This document shows, one piece after another, positions 11,968 through 23,964 of a DNA stretch of 64,000 bases (position 1 is the first letter of the stretch; the number at the start of each line of letters is the position of its first letter). The stretch spans positions 10,572,501 to 10,636,500 of the forward strand of contig OX291557.1 of NCBI GenBank assembly GCA_946406115.1, read 5' to 3'. Under the pieces are notes generated by a model. It saw only the letters and a list, made by a program, of their open reading frames with translations. It was not told where the DNA came from and ran no database searches. The translations under genes were made by a program, and so were the position numbers. This stretch comes from Apoda limacodes. Its lineage: Eukaryota; Arthropoda; Insecta; Lepidoptera; Limacodidae.

Positions 11968-12119
11968 GTGGCGTTTTGTTGACCGACATAATGTTCATAA
12001 TACGGTAATCCTACCAAAGAGAATTAACCAAGATTTGTACTGTGTTATGCAGAATTTACGTCTTTTTAACTTGGCAGGGTTATGACATTAAACGCATTGA
12101 AGCAGTCAACAAAACGCAC
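11968..12119 (-). mobile_element. Short TIR element (MITE), copy 2
   Basis: This begins GTGGCGTTTTGTTGACCGAC and ends AGTCAACAAAACGCACC. The interior is in the opposite orientation to the copies at 3926 and 43071. Confidence 0.65.
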
Positions 12120-12865
12120 CTACTATTACTTCTTTTTAAAAATCTTTTATTTTTTGTAGCTGACCTGGCAGACGCTGTTTCTTGTTGCTTTTGCGCTATT
12201 TCCTACCCACCGCGTGCCTTTTTTTGCCTTGGGTTCTTTCAGATTTTTCTTTGCTCCTCGGTGTTTGAAGGGGACGTAAAAACGTCGTCCCAGGCTGTTT
12301 GTCATATTACAGCAGTCGTCAAGCTAAGTCAGGCCATAACGACGGCTTGAAAACTAACAGACGAGTGGCCATTCGCTTGACAATGTCCACTAACCCGAAT
12401 TAGGCCAGCGTGGTAAACTATGACCTAAGACTCCTTTCTTCAAGGAGGAGGGGCGTATAACTAGTAAGGCAAGTAATGTTATGGATGATGCAACTATTAA
12501 ATTAATTCCTTTCATGATATTCATAATTTATTAAAGAGCACACTTTAAAAGAGAAAAGTAAAAATTAATACTAATAAAGTAAATAACTTCATGTCGAAAT
12601 GTTAGAGTATTTTGTTTATAAAAGTTATATATATTATATTTACTACTTAGATATATATATATATATATATATATTCAATATCATGGCAAAATGATTGATG
12701 TCAATTCTAATGTTAATGTCAATAAATAATTTTGTTCACATTGAAAGATATAGTAAGGAGTTAGAAGAGTTTAAGTAAATTCCATAAAGTATATGTACAA
12801 TGTACACAAAATACTATTAACATTCTACATAGTCAGTCTTCGATTAGGTATAACTTAAAACTAAA
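12120..12865. other. 3' flank of Cdt1 with a TA microsatellite
   Basis: No gene was seen. A (TA)n run lies at about 12650-12674. A TTTATT at 12527-12532 gives AATAAA on the - strand and is a candidate Cdt1 poly(A) signal, about 330 nt after the stop codon. This is weak evidence in such AT-rich DNA. Confidence 0.45.
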
Positions 12866-15800
12866 TTAATTTTTGTATTTTTCTGCCAAAGCGTCTAATT
12901 TGGTGATTATCTTCATCAGGTCAGCATTTCTGTCCAATTTAAGGTAAGTAGTATTTCTAATATCATTTAATTTCATCCACTCTGGCATTTCTTCCGCAAG
13001 CACCTTAATGTCTCTCTGTAAATCACTAGCAGACACGTTTGCTTTAAAACTACTCTCCAATTTCGACAAAATTATATTGAGAGCCAAAACATTCTTTCTC
13101 TCAGTCACAAATATATTCCTCAAAGTCCGTGCTAAATCTGGTAGTCTACTATAGACTAAATACTTATATTCATGTTCTGAAGAACGAGTCATAGCTTCTA
13201 ATGCTTTAGCAGCTTGCTTTGCTTTAACCTTTTCAAGTAGGGCTGTGGGCAAATTTCGAAGTGCAGGATTCAAAATAGGCACTCCACTAGTGCTTGGTTC
13301 ATTTGTTTGAGAATATTTGTTATTAGGTTTATTATCAGTAATACCAGTAACTGCTTTCTCTTCTTCTGTCAAACCTCGCGCTTTAGCTTGAGCTAGTTTC
13401 TCCAGGGCTCTATTCATTCTGGTGTTACAATTAAAAAGTTCTCGGACTTTGGTAAGGACATCCTGAGCACTTGAGTATTTATCAGTATTAGGCATTTCAG
13501 GTAACTTTGCACACTCAATTTCAGAAACTTTTTCAAGTTCAAACTCAGGATGCCAACGAACAAGTTTGTTATCAGGTATATCCATTGGTGGATCTAAAGT
13601 TGCCAAATATTGAGCATGGTGCTTCTTAACTAACTGAAGCAATATGTCGTAGAAGAATCTACGTCTCTCCAAAAGAACACTCGGATTCATTGTCTTGATA
13701 TCATTTGGAATATTTGGAGATATGACCAGCTCATATGACTCCTTCTGTGACGTGGAGCTGAAATTCTTGGACTTCTGTATTTCAAAGTTGTAGAAGTCAG
13801 GTACTAAGTGCTTTATTTGTGCCAAATGCTTTTCAGTAAAGTTTCTTTTAAGCATTTCTTGAATTGAAGGCTTTAGTTTAGCAAAGGTTATCTTCTCATT
13901 TCTGTTGTAAAGTAAGGAAACCACTGTTTCCATGCCTCGGAATAGCTCAGCAAGGAATCTGTAGTGGTGAGGTAGTGGTAGATTTGCTGATGTTGCCAAT
14001 GAAGCGTGTCTGATGTATGCTGGTACCTGAAAACAAGAAAACATTGCATTGTGAAACCACATATGCTGTTTTATTGAAATTTAAAGACTATATTTATTAT
14101 TTGGACTATTATTGCCGCAGGTCTTTCATTTTACTGCTAATTGCTTTATAAAGCTTGGTAATATACCAATCTATATACATTTCATTAGAAGTAGTGTGCA
14201 GAGATAGGCTCATCCTGTCTTGCAGGACTGAAGTGGTTAATAAAAAGTGGCTGCCCCAGAGTATTATGTGGTGGGCTGGATAGCCACTAATTACCTCGGT
14301 TTGAGGATAAAATATGTAAAGTTATACATACATATATGACCAAAGTAATAGAGCGCGACTTGCCCGGTAAGTATATTATCTTACTACTGGCAACTGTTAA
14401 TGATACTCAACTTTAAAATATGGTTAGGGTTCTCGAATGTTGGTATGTTGTCTTGATATCATAAAATCAAAACAAAATTACTGACAAAAACTTGACATAT
14501 TCATCTATAAGTAAGTCAACCATTCTTAGGTTCACCCCCGTACCTACATCACAGTATGGAGTAAGGGTTCCCCTTCCCCACCGCCTAATCACACCTTTGT
14601 CACGTGTTTTTTGCAAAGTTGTTTTATTTGTAGTATTACGAACACAGCTTTGCCTCCACGTCTCGCCTAGCTTAACTAGAGCGCGGTACAACGGTCGTGG
14701 TGGAACTATAGTAGTAATATTAACAAGGAAAAAATTAAAAAAAATCGGCCAAGTGCGAGTCGGACTCGCGCACGAAGGTTGCGTACCATTATTTTTAAAA
14801 CCGGCAAAAAATTCACGTCTGTTGTATAGGAGCCCCAATTATTTGAACCTTAAATTATTTGTTTTATTTTAATTTATCTTTTATTTTTAAAGTGACTATA
14901 TAACTAAATATTCTGTGAATATTTTAAGCGTCTACCTGTTGCCAATATCAATATCGAGCAAAAAAATCACTTTTGTTGTATGGGAGCCCCATTAAATATT
15001 TATTTTACATTTTTTAGTATTTTTTCTTATAGCGGCAACAGAAATACATCTTCTGTGAAAATTTCAACTGTCTCTACCACAATTCATGAGATACAGCCTG
15101 GTGACAGACAGACGGATGGACGGACAGCAAAGCCTTAGTTTCCACTAATTACCCTTTGGGTACAGAACCCAAAAAAAGAGGATTCAAGGAAACAGATGCA
15201 GATTAATGAGGAATTAGCAGGGTCATGCTAATTATTATTGTATCAAACATTATTGTATGTACTATTTGTTTTAAAAATTTTCTTACACCTAGTAAAATTA
15301 ACATTAATAATTTAGTTATTAGTAAATTATTCAAAATATTTTTTTTTCTAACTTTAAAATTAATTTTAAAATTAATTTAGATCAAAACAAGATTTAGGTC
15401 AAAGAGTAAAACAGGTATTTTTAGGCTTTACTAAATATCAATCAATGAATCAAGTAGACAATTCATTGATTTGTTTCAGTTACTTCAAGCACAGGTCAGG
15501 TAGTTGGATATGTTTCTAGTAACCTGTTATTATGCCAACTATATAGCGTTAGCTGCGTTGACATCAAGCACATAAGAAATTATTTTGCAGATCAAAATAA
15601 TCCAAATAATCTTTTGTGTAGGTAAAGTGTCAAACGAAAACACTGATATAAACACACTAAAATTAGAGGAGAACCAGACAAGACAATCGAAATCCCCTCG
15701 GTTCAGCAGGCAGGATCGACACCAACTGAGCTATTGAGGCATATTGTTTTCTCATTTTTACCCATGACTGACTGGCAGAAAATGCCCTTTGGCATTAAGT

Positions 15801-17895
15801 TCACCATTTGTACAAGTGTGCAAAAAAGACAGTTAAACAAAAATATAAAAATAAATTAACTCCTATGTTGCTCTTTGTTATCATCAAGGACTGTCTGTCA
15901 ACTAAATACAGGTTAATACTGGTAGCACTGACATCAGGATAGCAAATGCAGTTTTTTATAGGACAGGAAGAACTGCACAAAACTCTACACTGGTCTAAAA
16001 CACAGCCCTGGAGTGTCAGATGAGAATTTTTATTTCTGATTTTCCTGCTTTGCAATTCGATGGACCTGGCAACTGCATGGTAATTCTATATGGCAATACA
16101 TAATAATGTTTTCTATTTAAAAGCAGAATGTTTGTAGTTTAATTTAAAAAATATATACGTAAGCTAAAACTGTCAATTATATAAAGGACTCTAAAATCAC
16201 AATAAAATTAAAGTTACCTTGCTTGGACTTTTAATAGGGCTAACAACAACTTTCCTCGGTGAAATTATTGGTCTCTCTTGATAATTAGCTGAGGCATCTT
16301 GTGGCTTAGGAGATAGTAGTAAATTCTTCTTACTTGGACTGTAAAAAATAAATTATCGTGGAGATTAAAACTGGCCAAGTGCTAGTACAACAGAAATACA
16401 TCATCTGTGAAAATTTCAACAGTCTATCATGGTTCATGACAGCAATGACTTAGTACTAGGGACCCGTTTGTACCCTTTGGGTATGGTACCCTAAAAATTA
16501 GTTAACAATATTTAAAACTTTTTTAAAATAATTGGATGTTAGACTAGTGCATTAAGGTCATGGGAAATTTGAATAAATTTGTTCCTAGCTCCAACAGTCC
16601 CTCTCCCTTATATACAGCCTATGTCTGAGTTAGTGATAGAACTTTTGCAGTGGTTCCTAAGATCACCCTTCACATTTTCAAACTTACAAAATGAGTTTTC
16701 TTCTTTATATATTAGGCTATGTTTCAATTCACTGCCAAGTGATTATTAGCCAATAGAGTCAATTTTCCACCTATTTTGGAACAGGAGATTCACAGTAAAC
16801 TTTTATACTGACAGTAGTGATATCCAACCTTATCTATGGTATCGTAATTAATTCAACTTGACAGCTGAAAAATTAGCCTTAGTCCGACGTTCCAAAATCA
16901 CTTTTTAACTTTCATGTTGTGTTTGGATCATAGCCTACATTACGTCAGAGCAGGAAAGTTAAAATATCTCACATTTATTTTCTGTCAAATGATTTTTTTA
17001 TTGAATCTTAATACATAGGAAAAGAAGAATTACAAGAGCTACTAAATACAACTTGTAAAATATTATACTGCTGTCCTTAAGCTATAATGCCAATCGTTAT
17101 TCAACATCTGATTGAATACTGGTCAAAAACAAAAAGTAACAATGTATCTAAGCAAAATTTACTTTCTTTTATAGTTTTATACTATGAAGACGAAAGGATT
17201 GGGTGTAGGGACTCACATCATAATATTGTAAGTTTTTCCATTTCACCAGAACTACATATGTGTGCATTTATTGTAATTATTAGACAATCACAACCAAAAA
17301 CCAGTACTCAGGCAGGCATAAGCATAATTATGTATGTAAAAATTATTTATGTTTACCTTGTTGGGACTTCCACATCGATTGACTTAAAATCTTTAAGGTG
17401 TCGATTTACACTGGTCTCCTTAAGCTGTTGAATACCTTTGCTAATACGTTCTGCGGATGCCTTTAACTCAGCTAATCTGGAACTATTGGCAAGTTTTTTT
17501 CTAATATCCCCTAAGCTTAACTCTTGACGAGAAGATTTAATGGTATCTGATTTGGAGGATTCTACAGCTTTGTTCACATTTAGGTAATTAGCTTTTTTAG
17601 CAAATATTTCGGTACTCTTAGATTCTTCAAACTTTCCTTTCGAGGAGCCCGAATGGGTAGTATCATTTATCCTAACCTCAACTTTGGTTTGGGTTTTTGG
17701 ATGTTCAAAAACTCCTTTTTGTATATCACCATTGGTTACCTCAAATTTCTTCAATTTATTCTTGACTTCGGATTTTGTGTTACATTGCGAAGGTTTACGA
17801 TCAATGTGAGGTATTTTATTTTTTGAACTTACAATATCTTCTGTTGCTGGTCTTTTTCTACTATTGAAAAAGCACGTTAAAGTTGTTTGAGACAT
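12866..17895 (-). CDS. Cdt1: DNA replication licensing factor Cdt1 (double parked), three exons
   Basis: Exons read on the - strand are 17895-17357, 16338-16218 and 14026-12866. All junctions are GT-AG, and the joined CDS is 1821 nt (606 aa). Cdt1 loads the MCM2-7 helicase onto origins with ORC and Cdc6, and is destroyed in S phase. The N-terminus has a PIP box (QTTLTCFF, residues 3-10) followed by RKR, which places a basic residue four after the last Phe, as in CRL4-Cdt2 degrons. The conserved geminin-binding domain starts at about residue 237 (PLPHHYRFLAELFRGMETVV, then FAKLKPSIQEML) and runs to about 300. The C-terminal winged-helix MCM-binding region lies near 515-600. The 40-residue exon 2 is dense in Ser-Pro sites. 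Start ATG 17895 puts the PIP box at the extreme N-terminus, as in other Cdt1 proteins; an upstream in-frame ATG at 17973 is less likely. Confidence 0.93.
14741..15175 (+). repeat. Dispersed repeat, family 1 (in Cdt1 intron 2)
   Basis: This is the most complete copy, running from CGGCCAAGTGCGAGTCGGAC to a GACGGATGGACGGACAG tail and ACCCTTTGGGTACAGAACCC. The reading frames on both strands at 14467-14872 lie across its head and are not genes. Confidence 0.7.
16368..16495 (+). repeat. Family 1 repeat, internally deleted (in Cdt1 intron 1)
   Basis: The head (TGGCCAAGTGCTAGT) is joined directly to the ACAGAAATACATCATCTGTG segment and the GACCCGTTTGTACCCTTTGG tail. The middle of the repeat is missing. 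Confidence 0.6.
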
Positions 17896-17949
17896 TTTAA
17901 TTTCGTTCAGAATAATTATTTCATTGAAATAATAAATAGGAATTAGAAG

Positions 17950-18553
17950 CTTGAGATAGCCGTTTCCCTCCAAAAAAATAAAACGCTGTTGTTAACTAAT
18001 GTTGCCATCAAATCATAATTCAATACAGTATTTATAAAAAAAATATACAATAACAGTTCTATTACGTTACCAGTTGGCTTTTTTACTGTTGTCAAGTTAT
18101 TATTATTAAGTAAGTAGTAAGTGTATGCGTGTGTGCTCGTAGATGGTCGAGAGTCAACACTTGGCTCCAAATTTATATTCCTTGTAATGCGAGAGCCAAT
18201 TTCTTCTTTATTTTTCATCGAGTCATCTATGTAGCCCTCGGCTACACTGTTCGACCGCCAACCTCCGTGGCGTTTTAGTGTCAATGAGTTCGTACCTGAA
18301 TCGGCGAGCAATGTAGCCGAGGACCTTCTAAAACTTTACCCTGTGTATTCATGTGGATCATCCAAATTTAAGAAAGTGGCGATTTGTTTCGGCATTACTC
18401 TAAATTTATTTATGCCAATGGGTTGGCTAGTGAATGTTCCAATTTGGTATTTTTGAAAAAATCTTTTAGACATCGCTTTTGTTGAATGAAGCGCTTCGTA
18501 TTTCTTAACTATGTCGTGAAAAGGTCCCTGTATTATACGGGTAGTTCTCAACG
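17950..18553 (-). pseudogene. Crypton-like tyrosine recombinase, C-terminal half, with in-frame stop
   Basis: This encodes the end of a tyrosine-recombinase domain of the Crypton-like type common in insects. In order it has a segment with FFQKYQIG and PIGINKF, then LNLDDPHEYTG, then SFRRSSATLLADSGT, then LKRHGGWRSNSVAEGYI. These match the H-x-x-R, H/W and nucleophile-Tyr boxes. The codon where the box-II histidine is expected, just before SFRR, is TAA near 18333, so the protein is broken there. No ATG opens this piece; it starts abruptly at about 18553. The N-terminal half is probably 26530-27170 on the same strand. The C-terminal tail, Asn- and Thr-rich, runs to within about 50 bp of the Cdt1 start codon. 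Confidence 0.75.
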
Positions 18554-18638
18554 TAGCTCAAATTTAATAGTCACACAGTTATATTTTCTAAACGGTATAA
18601 GTTAGAAAAAGAAATTGTGATTTGGGGGGTTCAATATC

Positions 18639-18913
18639 TGTAGCCGAAAATGCTACGTAATTTTGGGTCACAAATTAAAATTACAAGAACCTACCCAATT
18701 TTGGCGTCATATGTTTTTGATAAACTTGTGTATAAAGGGGTGTATTGAATTGTGTATGTGTGTGTTTAGTGTTTCTCTGTTCACTATAACTATAGAATTA
18801 GATCTAAAAACAACAGCCGCGACCTTTCAACCAAAGATTATATGTGTGACTGACGTGCACGCGCACAGAGTAAGCTACGATCGTATCGCCGAACGAATAA
18901 TTTTTACTGAACA
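18639..18913 (-). repeat. 3' LTR of the BEL/Pao element (275 bp)
   Basis: On the - strand it runs TG...CA, starting TGTTCAGTAAAAATTATT next to a GGGGCGGGGGTT polypurine tract. It differs from the other LTR at a modest number of sites and a few short indels. Confidence 0.9.
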
Positions 18914-18966
18914 AACCCCCGCCCCAGCCAGACCGTGTCTGGATGAGGATAAACTGAGCCAGAGCC

Positions 18967-19446
18967 TCAATCTACTGGCAATCGAGAAAGCGTCGCGACG
19001 GCACGCTTCAGCACTGAATCCCCTACCGTGATCTCTGCGACCCGCGGGATACCGTCCGAACCGGGGAATAATTGCACGATGCGACCTAAACGCCATTGCA
19101 AGGGCGGTAAATTTGATTCCTTTAAGAGGACAAGGTCTCCGACGCGCGGGTTTGTTTTATCCGTCCACCGAACCCGTTGCTGTAACAAATGTAAATATTC
19201 TGAGGACCACCGACGGTGGAACAATTGCATAATTTGTTGAAGCAACTGAAAACGCGATAACCTATTAACTGACACATCGATGTAGGGGTATTCAGGTTCA
19301 GTTAAGATGTCCGAGATGTCTACCTGAAGCTTAGGTCCCGACATCAGGCAGTCGTTCAAGGATTCACCCGAAGATGTTGGCGCCGTCCCATCGGGCGTTG
19401 GCCCGCACCGAGCGCCGTACTTGACACCGGGGCTCCTGTGGCTCAT
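18967..19446 (-). pseudogene. BEL/Pao pol remnant: RT stub fused to integrase C-terminus
   Basis: A single 159-codon frame contains PDGTAPTSSGESLNDCLMSG, a motif of the BEL/Pao RT N-terminal region. It then passes directly to NRLSRFQLLQQIMQLFHRRW and QWRLGRIVQLFPGSDGIPRV, which is the integrase C-terminal region. The RT catalytic core, RNase H and integrase core are absent. Because the frame stays open across the join, the deletion is in frame. Confidence 0.8.
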
Positions 19447-19604
19447 AATGCCTCACGCTTGAACCCGTATAAGCATAAGGGTCCCACGCGGGCATAAGTG
19501 GCTGCCGAGATGCGCGTGCCATCGGCGGCGCGCGATAGCCACCCGATCCCGGCCTCAAATCGCGAGTAACGCGAGGACGCTCCGCGATAGGGAGGAGCAG
19601 AGTC

Positions 19605-21055
19605 TCATACTCCGCTTAATGTGCCCGTTCCGCAATACCTACCTGAGCGGAAAAGGCACGTGAGGGTGGTGACCGTTGACCATCCCGTGGGCTCGCCCGC
19701 GGTGAGCGGGGCGGGGAAGGTCGACGTCGCACTGGGGACGGGGGCGATTGGGCTCGATTCAGCGGCGACGAACCCCCGCCCGTGCGAGTCGTAGACACAC
19801 CTGCATGTGTGAACCGAGGACCATCCTCTCGGATGGGCATACATAAGTCGGGGTGGTGACCCCCACCACACTTTATCCAAGGTCGCGGCCGTCGACAGTC
19901 TTTGGCTAGGTGCTCCCCCAAACAATAATAACAACGGCCTAGGGGCCTACGGGTCAGAAATCGTTTTCGGGCCAGCCCAGATTTTCTGAACTGGTGACAA
20001 TCCAGAATGGTGTGTCCCAGTTCGTAACACACCCCACACCATTCAGTCCGTTCAATTGTCAAAATTCTGGGGGGCCGAAACGACCCGGTACCTCGCGATG
20101 TCCCGCGACGAGGTTGTTGACGGGGTCCTGACTGGGGTTGTTGACGGGGTCCAGACGGGGCCAAAAATTGTGACGCTCCTGATTGTGGCTCGGCGGGTAA
20201 ATTCTCCAGCTTCCTACTCTGGTCCTCTAAAAATGACACTAAAGTGTCAAAAGTAGGTATATGTGACGCCGAGTCACCTCCGTGCAACTGTTCGAAACAA
20301 GCCCTGACGTCATGGGCAATTTATTAAGTACAATGTGCAACAATAAAAATGACCAATCTGTTACAAAGAATTTCAGACCTCATAACGCATTCGTCGCTAC
20401 CAAAATAGGGTTAAGCAGGTCCGACCGCAGCTGGTTAACCGAAGACAGATTTGGAATACCTAAAATAGCCGCCACTTGAGTATCCGCAATGCGACGGTTA
20501 TTTTGATACCGTTTAACCAATAGCTCCCTGGCTATCCTGTAGTTGACATCGGTGATGTCCAAATGTTTTACTAAACAGAGAGGCTCGCCTCTGATGGACG
20601 TTAACAGGTAACTTAATTTTTGTGAGCCAGATAAGTCAGTCCTCCGGTGTACAATGCTATCAAAAAGTGTGATAAAATTAGTCCACTCATCCAATGATCC
20701 GCTAAAATGAGGAATATCCAAAGTTGGCAACCGTTCGTTGCATTTTTGTTCCGAAACCTCCTTCCTACTTGCCGGCTGCGGGGTAGCCTCTAATTTCGAC
20801 ACAACCTCGTTAACCTCGTCCACTACTGACATACAAAAGTCATAGTCAGAATTTCCCGCCTTTAGGATAGTTTCGTCTTCTGTTAACGATAAGATACCCT
20901 AGTATGCCTGTTCCAGCTCAATGACTCTTGTCGGAAACTGTGTTGCTCTTCGCTTTAATGTAAACATCCTATCTTCCCGTTTTACCAATCCTCCACAACA
21001 GAAGAACCAACTCACTAAATTCGCTAAAATTGCCCTGAGCTCCTTGACCGATGGC
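19605..21055 (-). pseudogene. BEL/Pao gag, frameshifted and interrupted
   Basis: From right to left there is an N-terminal segment with KREDRMFTLKRRATQFPTRV at about 21055-20900, with one in-frame stop. Then comes the DUF1759-like capsid region (20832-20380) with TLDIPHFSGSLDEWTNFI. After a frameshift between 20380 and 20290, a basic Gln/Arg/Pro-rich linker leads to two zinc-knuckle-like motifs, CGVCYELGHTILDC and CYYCLGEHLAKDC. The N-terminus is cut at about 21057 by the inserted non-LTR element. Confidence 0.85.
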
Positions 21056-21057
21056 GT

Positions 21058-23700
21058 CGTTTTTTATAACTAAATTAACACAAAAAAATCCAAAGACTAA
21101 ACCAGACACACAAACAAACGACTCTGTTTATATATACAGTTTGTTACAGCAACCAATATCATACCGTAAAAGTATAAACCCCAAAAAACAAAACCCCAAC
21201 TACAATGTACAAAACCCCGACTACACAATTACACAAATAAATACGTTATCTTACAATCTTTCATAAAGCAACAATTTTATTGAATATGCCTACAATTACA
21301 ACTAATGCATTAAATTCCTCTCCATTAGAATCAGATTTACTTTTAAAATGTAATGTAAATAAATGCAAGGTTATATTTAAATTTGAGCATGTTACCTCTG
21401 AAGACATCATAAAGACATTTAAATTACTAACTCAGAAAAAAACTTGTGACCTATGGGGTATATCAGTCAAAGTCCTTAGCGGAATTATTGATATAATAGT
21501 ACCAATCTTAGCCATAATATTTAATAAGTGTGTTGACAAAGGGATATTCCCAGACTTAATGAAATATAGTAAAATAATACCACTTTTTAAAAGTGGAAGT
21601 AAAGATGATCCTAATAATTTTAGACCTATCTCTATACTGCCTGCCTTAAGCAAAATTTTTGAAAAAATTATGTTCAATTAGATGCTTAAACATTTAAACT
21701 TAAATGGATTACTTCATCCTCAACGGTTTGGTTTTACAAAAGGGCGTTCCACAACTGACGCAGGTGTTGACCTTATACAGCATATATTTGCTGCTTGGGA
21801 ACAGTCACAAAATGCTATTGGTATCTTCTGTGATCTATCAAAGGCATTCGACTGCGTGCAACATGAAACTCTTATACGGAAACTGAGTCATTATGGTATT
21901 GCAGATTTGGCTCTTGAACTTATCCGCTCATATTTGAGTAGTAGAATGCAGAAGGTTCAAATCAATGAAGTAAAATCCAATGGCTCTGAAGTAAAATTAG
22001 GAGTTCCTCAAGGTTTTATTTTAGGTCCATTTCTATTTTTAATTTACATAAATCTTAAAAAGCCTTTCTTTGTGGAGAAGCTGTGCAAGATTGTACTATT
22101 TGCTGATGACGCATCTCTTTTACAGAAATAAAACTAATTTTGACGACGTAAGTAGTGCGCTTTCTCAGGTTCTTCAGTGGTTTACGGCAAATAATTTACT
22201 TCTTAATGCGAAAAAGACTAAGTGTTTAAAATTTATGATGCCAAATGTCAGAAACATAAGTACAAAATTATCCCTAAACGGAGAAGAAATAGAACTATTA
22301 GACTCAACAGTGTTTCTAGGTATTACATTAGACAATAGGCTGCAGTGGAACCCTCACATTTCAGTTCTTGCAGGAAAACTCATTTCAGCTGCCTATGCAG
22401 TTAGGAAAGTTAGGCAGCTTACAGATGTTGACACTGCTCGCTTGGTCTACTTTAGCTATTTCCATTCCGTCATGTCTTATGGCATTTTGCTTTGGGGTAA
22501 GGCAGCTGATATTGATACAGTCTTTATTTTGCAAAAGAGAGCAGTACGGTCAATTTATACATTAGGGCCTCGAATTTCTCTAGGGAAATTGATATTTTAA
22601 CTGTTCCTTGCAATATTAATTCGCTTGTATAATGTATGTACGCCAAAATTGTCACTTATTTGCTAAAAATAGTGACCTCCACAGTGTTAATACAAGGAAT
22701 AAGGATAAATTGGTAGTTCCAAAATGTCGTCTTCAGAAGGTACATCACTTTTTCGCAATACAAAGTATATTTTTCTACAAAAAAAATCCAGAACATGTGG
22801 TGAATTTACCCTGAAATAAATTTAAAACATATGTCAAAGATAGTTTAATGGAAAAAAGCTATTACAAAGTTGATGAATACATAAATGATAAAAATGCTTG
22901 GAAAAATTAGAACTTAATTGATTGATTGTATTGGGGCATTTAAAATATTTTTTTAAATTAAAACATTGTTTATTATGTTATTACCTAGTGTAAGGCTATA
23001 TTGTATTTTTATATGATGTATAAAAGATTAACTAGTGAGTTTATTGCCGGTGCTTCTCGGTAGTAAAGCATTACGAACCTTCCAATCTTCTCCTCTTATA
23101 TTTTGTTCCTTTACTACACACATTGTAACTAGTACAATCGAAGTTTTATTGGAGTTGCTTGAGTGTGTCATGCTCTCTCAAAGTGTCTCTGCGGTGGTGG
23201 CGTGTGTGTCGGGTCGTTACGTTCCCTAAAACATGGTTGAGTGAAGCGATGGCTGATTCATGTGTCATACGCGTGAACGTGCCGCCTGTGGAGGCTGGTC
23301 TGCTCTTGCAAACTTCTTTGTATTCTTAGTATTTAGTCTTACTTTTTTGTTTTGTTTATTAATACTGTAAGACATTGATTATTTCTTAGTGATGAAAACA
23401 TAATTTGTCTTTTGTTTATATTAGATACTTTTTTATGTTGTGCTTGTGCTTTATATTTCATGTTTTTTTTATGTTTGTAATGGAAAGTGTCCTTTTATGA
23501 TAGGGAGGGCATTTTCCAATATTTTAATTGGACGCTGTAAGAGAAAGGGAGATAAGAAATGCCCTTTCTGAGTTTCTTGCCGGTTCTTCTCAGTACAAGG
23601 TCTCCCGCCTTGTAGACTTACGAACCGATGGCGTAGTGACATTCATAAGTGCTCAATTATTGTAGCCTAAACTGAATAAATTATATTGAATTTGAATAAT
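21058..23700 (+). mobile_element. Non-LTR retrotransposon (Jockey/CR1 type), 5'-truncated, nested in BEL gag
   Basis: This starts exactly where the BEL gag breaks and ends at about 23700 with a TGAATTTGAATAA-type tail. It carries the RT C-terminal two-thirds (21280-22600). A non-coding 3' region contains GAGTTTCTTGCCGGTTCTTC at about 23570, with a related copy at about 23037, so the 3' region may be partly duplicated. The endonuclease and ORF1 are missing, as is usual for 5'-truncated insertions. Confidence 0.8.
21280..22600 (+). pseudogene. Reverse transcriptase of the nested non-LTR element, with stop and frameshift
   Basis: RT blocks are seen in order: DDPNNFRPISILPALSKIFE, FGFTKGRSTTDAG, FCDLSKAFDCVQHETLI, KLGVPQGFILGPFLFLIYIN and the catalytic FADD in IVLFADDASLL. 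After the RT core comes FLGITLDNRLQWNPHI. A TAG interrupts the frame at 21679-21681, and the frame shifts near 22130 just after FADD. The copy is inactive. Confidence 0.88.
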
Positions 23701-23964
23701 ATTTAAAACCTATTTATTCCGATCTATTTTTACCGCAACAACAAAAAAAAGTGGGTAATTAGCTACACTGTGCGAATAACCGACGAACAATGCGATAAGA
23801 CCGGTAAACTATGCCTATCAACGACGCTACCCAACGTCACGAAACTTAAATTGTAATTAACTGTAAACCCTATGTTATATGACCCAAATACGAAAACAAA
23901 CTAACAAAACCGTTTATTACGTTACAAAGGGTGATCCGAAAAACCACGTCTGCCTACCAGCTTT

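Noticed and set aside
12042..12350. 102-codon + strand frame rich in Phe, Leu and Cys
   Set aside because: It begins inside a MITE copy and has no coding character or neighbour support.
14467..14872. Overlapping frames of about 125 codons on both strands
   Set aside because: They lie over the head of a family 1 dispersed repeat in Cdt1 intron 2 and show no protein family features.
17087..17431. 114-codon + strand frame
   Set aside because: It overlaps the Cdt1 exon 1 donor in antisense and lies mostly in intron 1.
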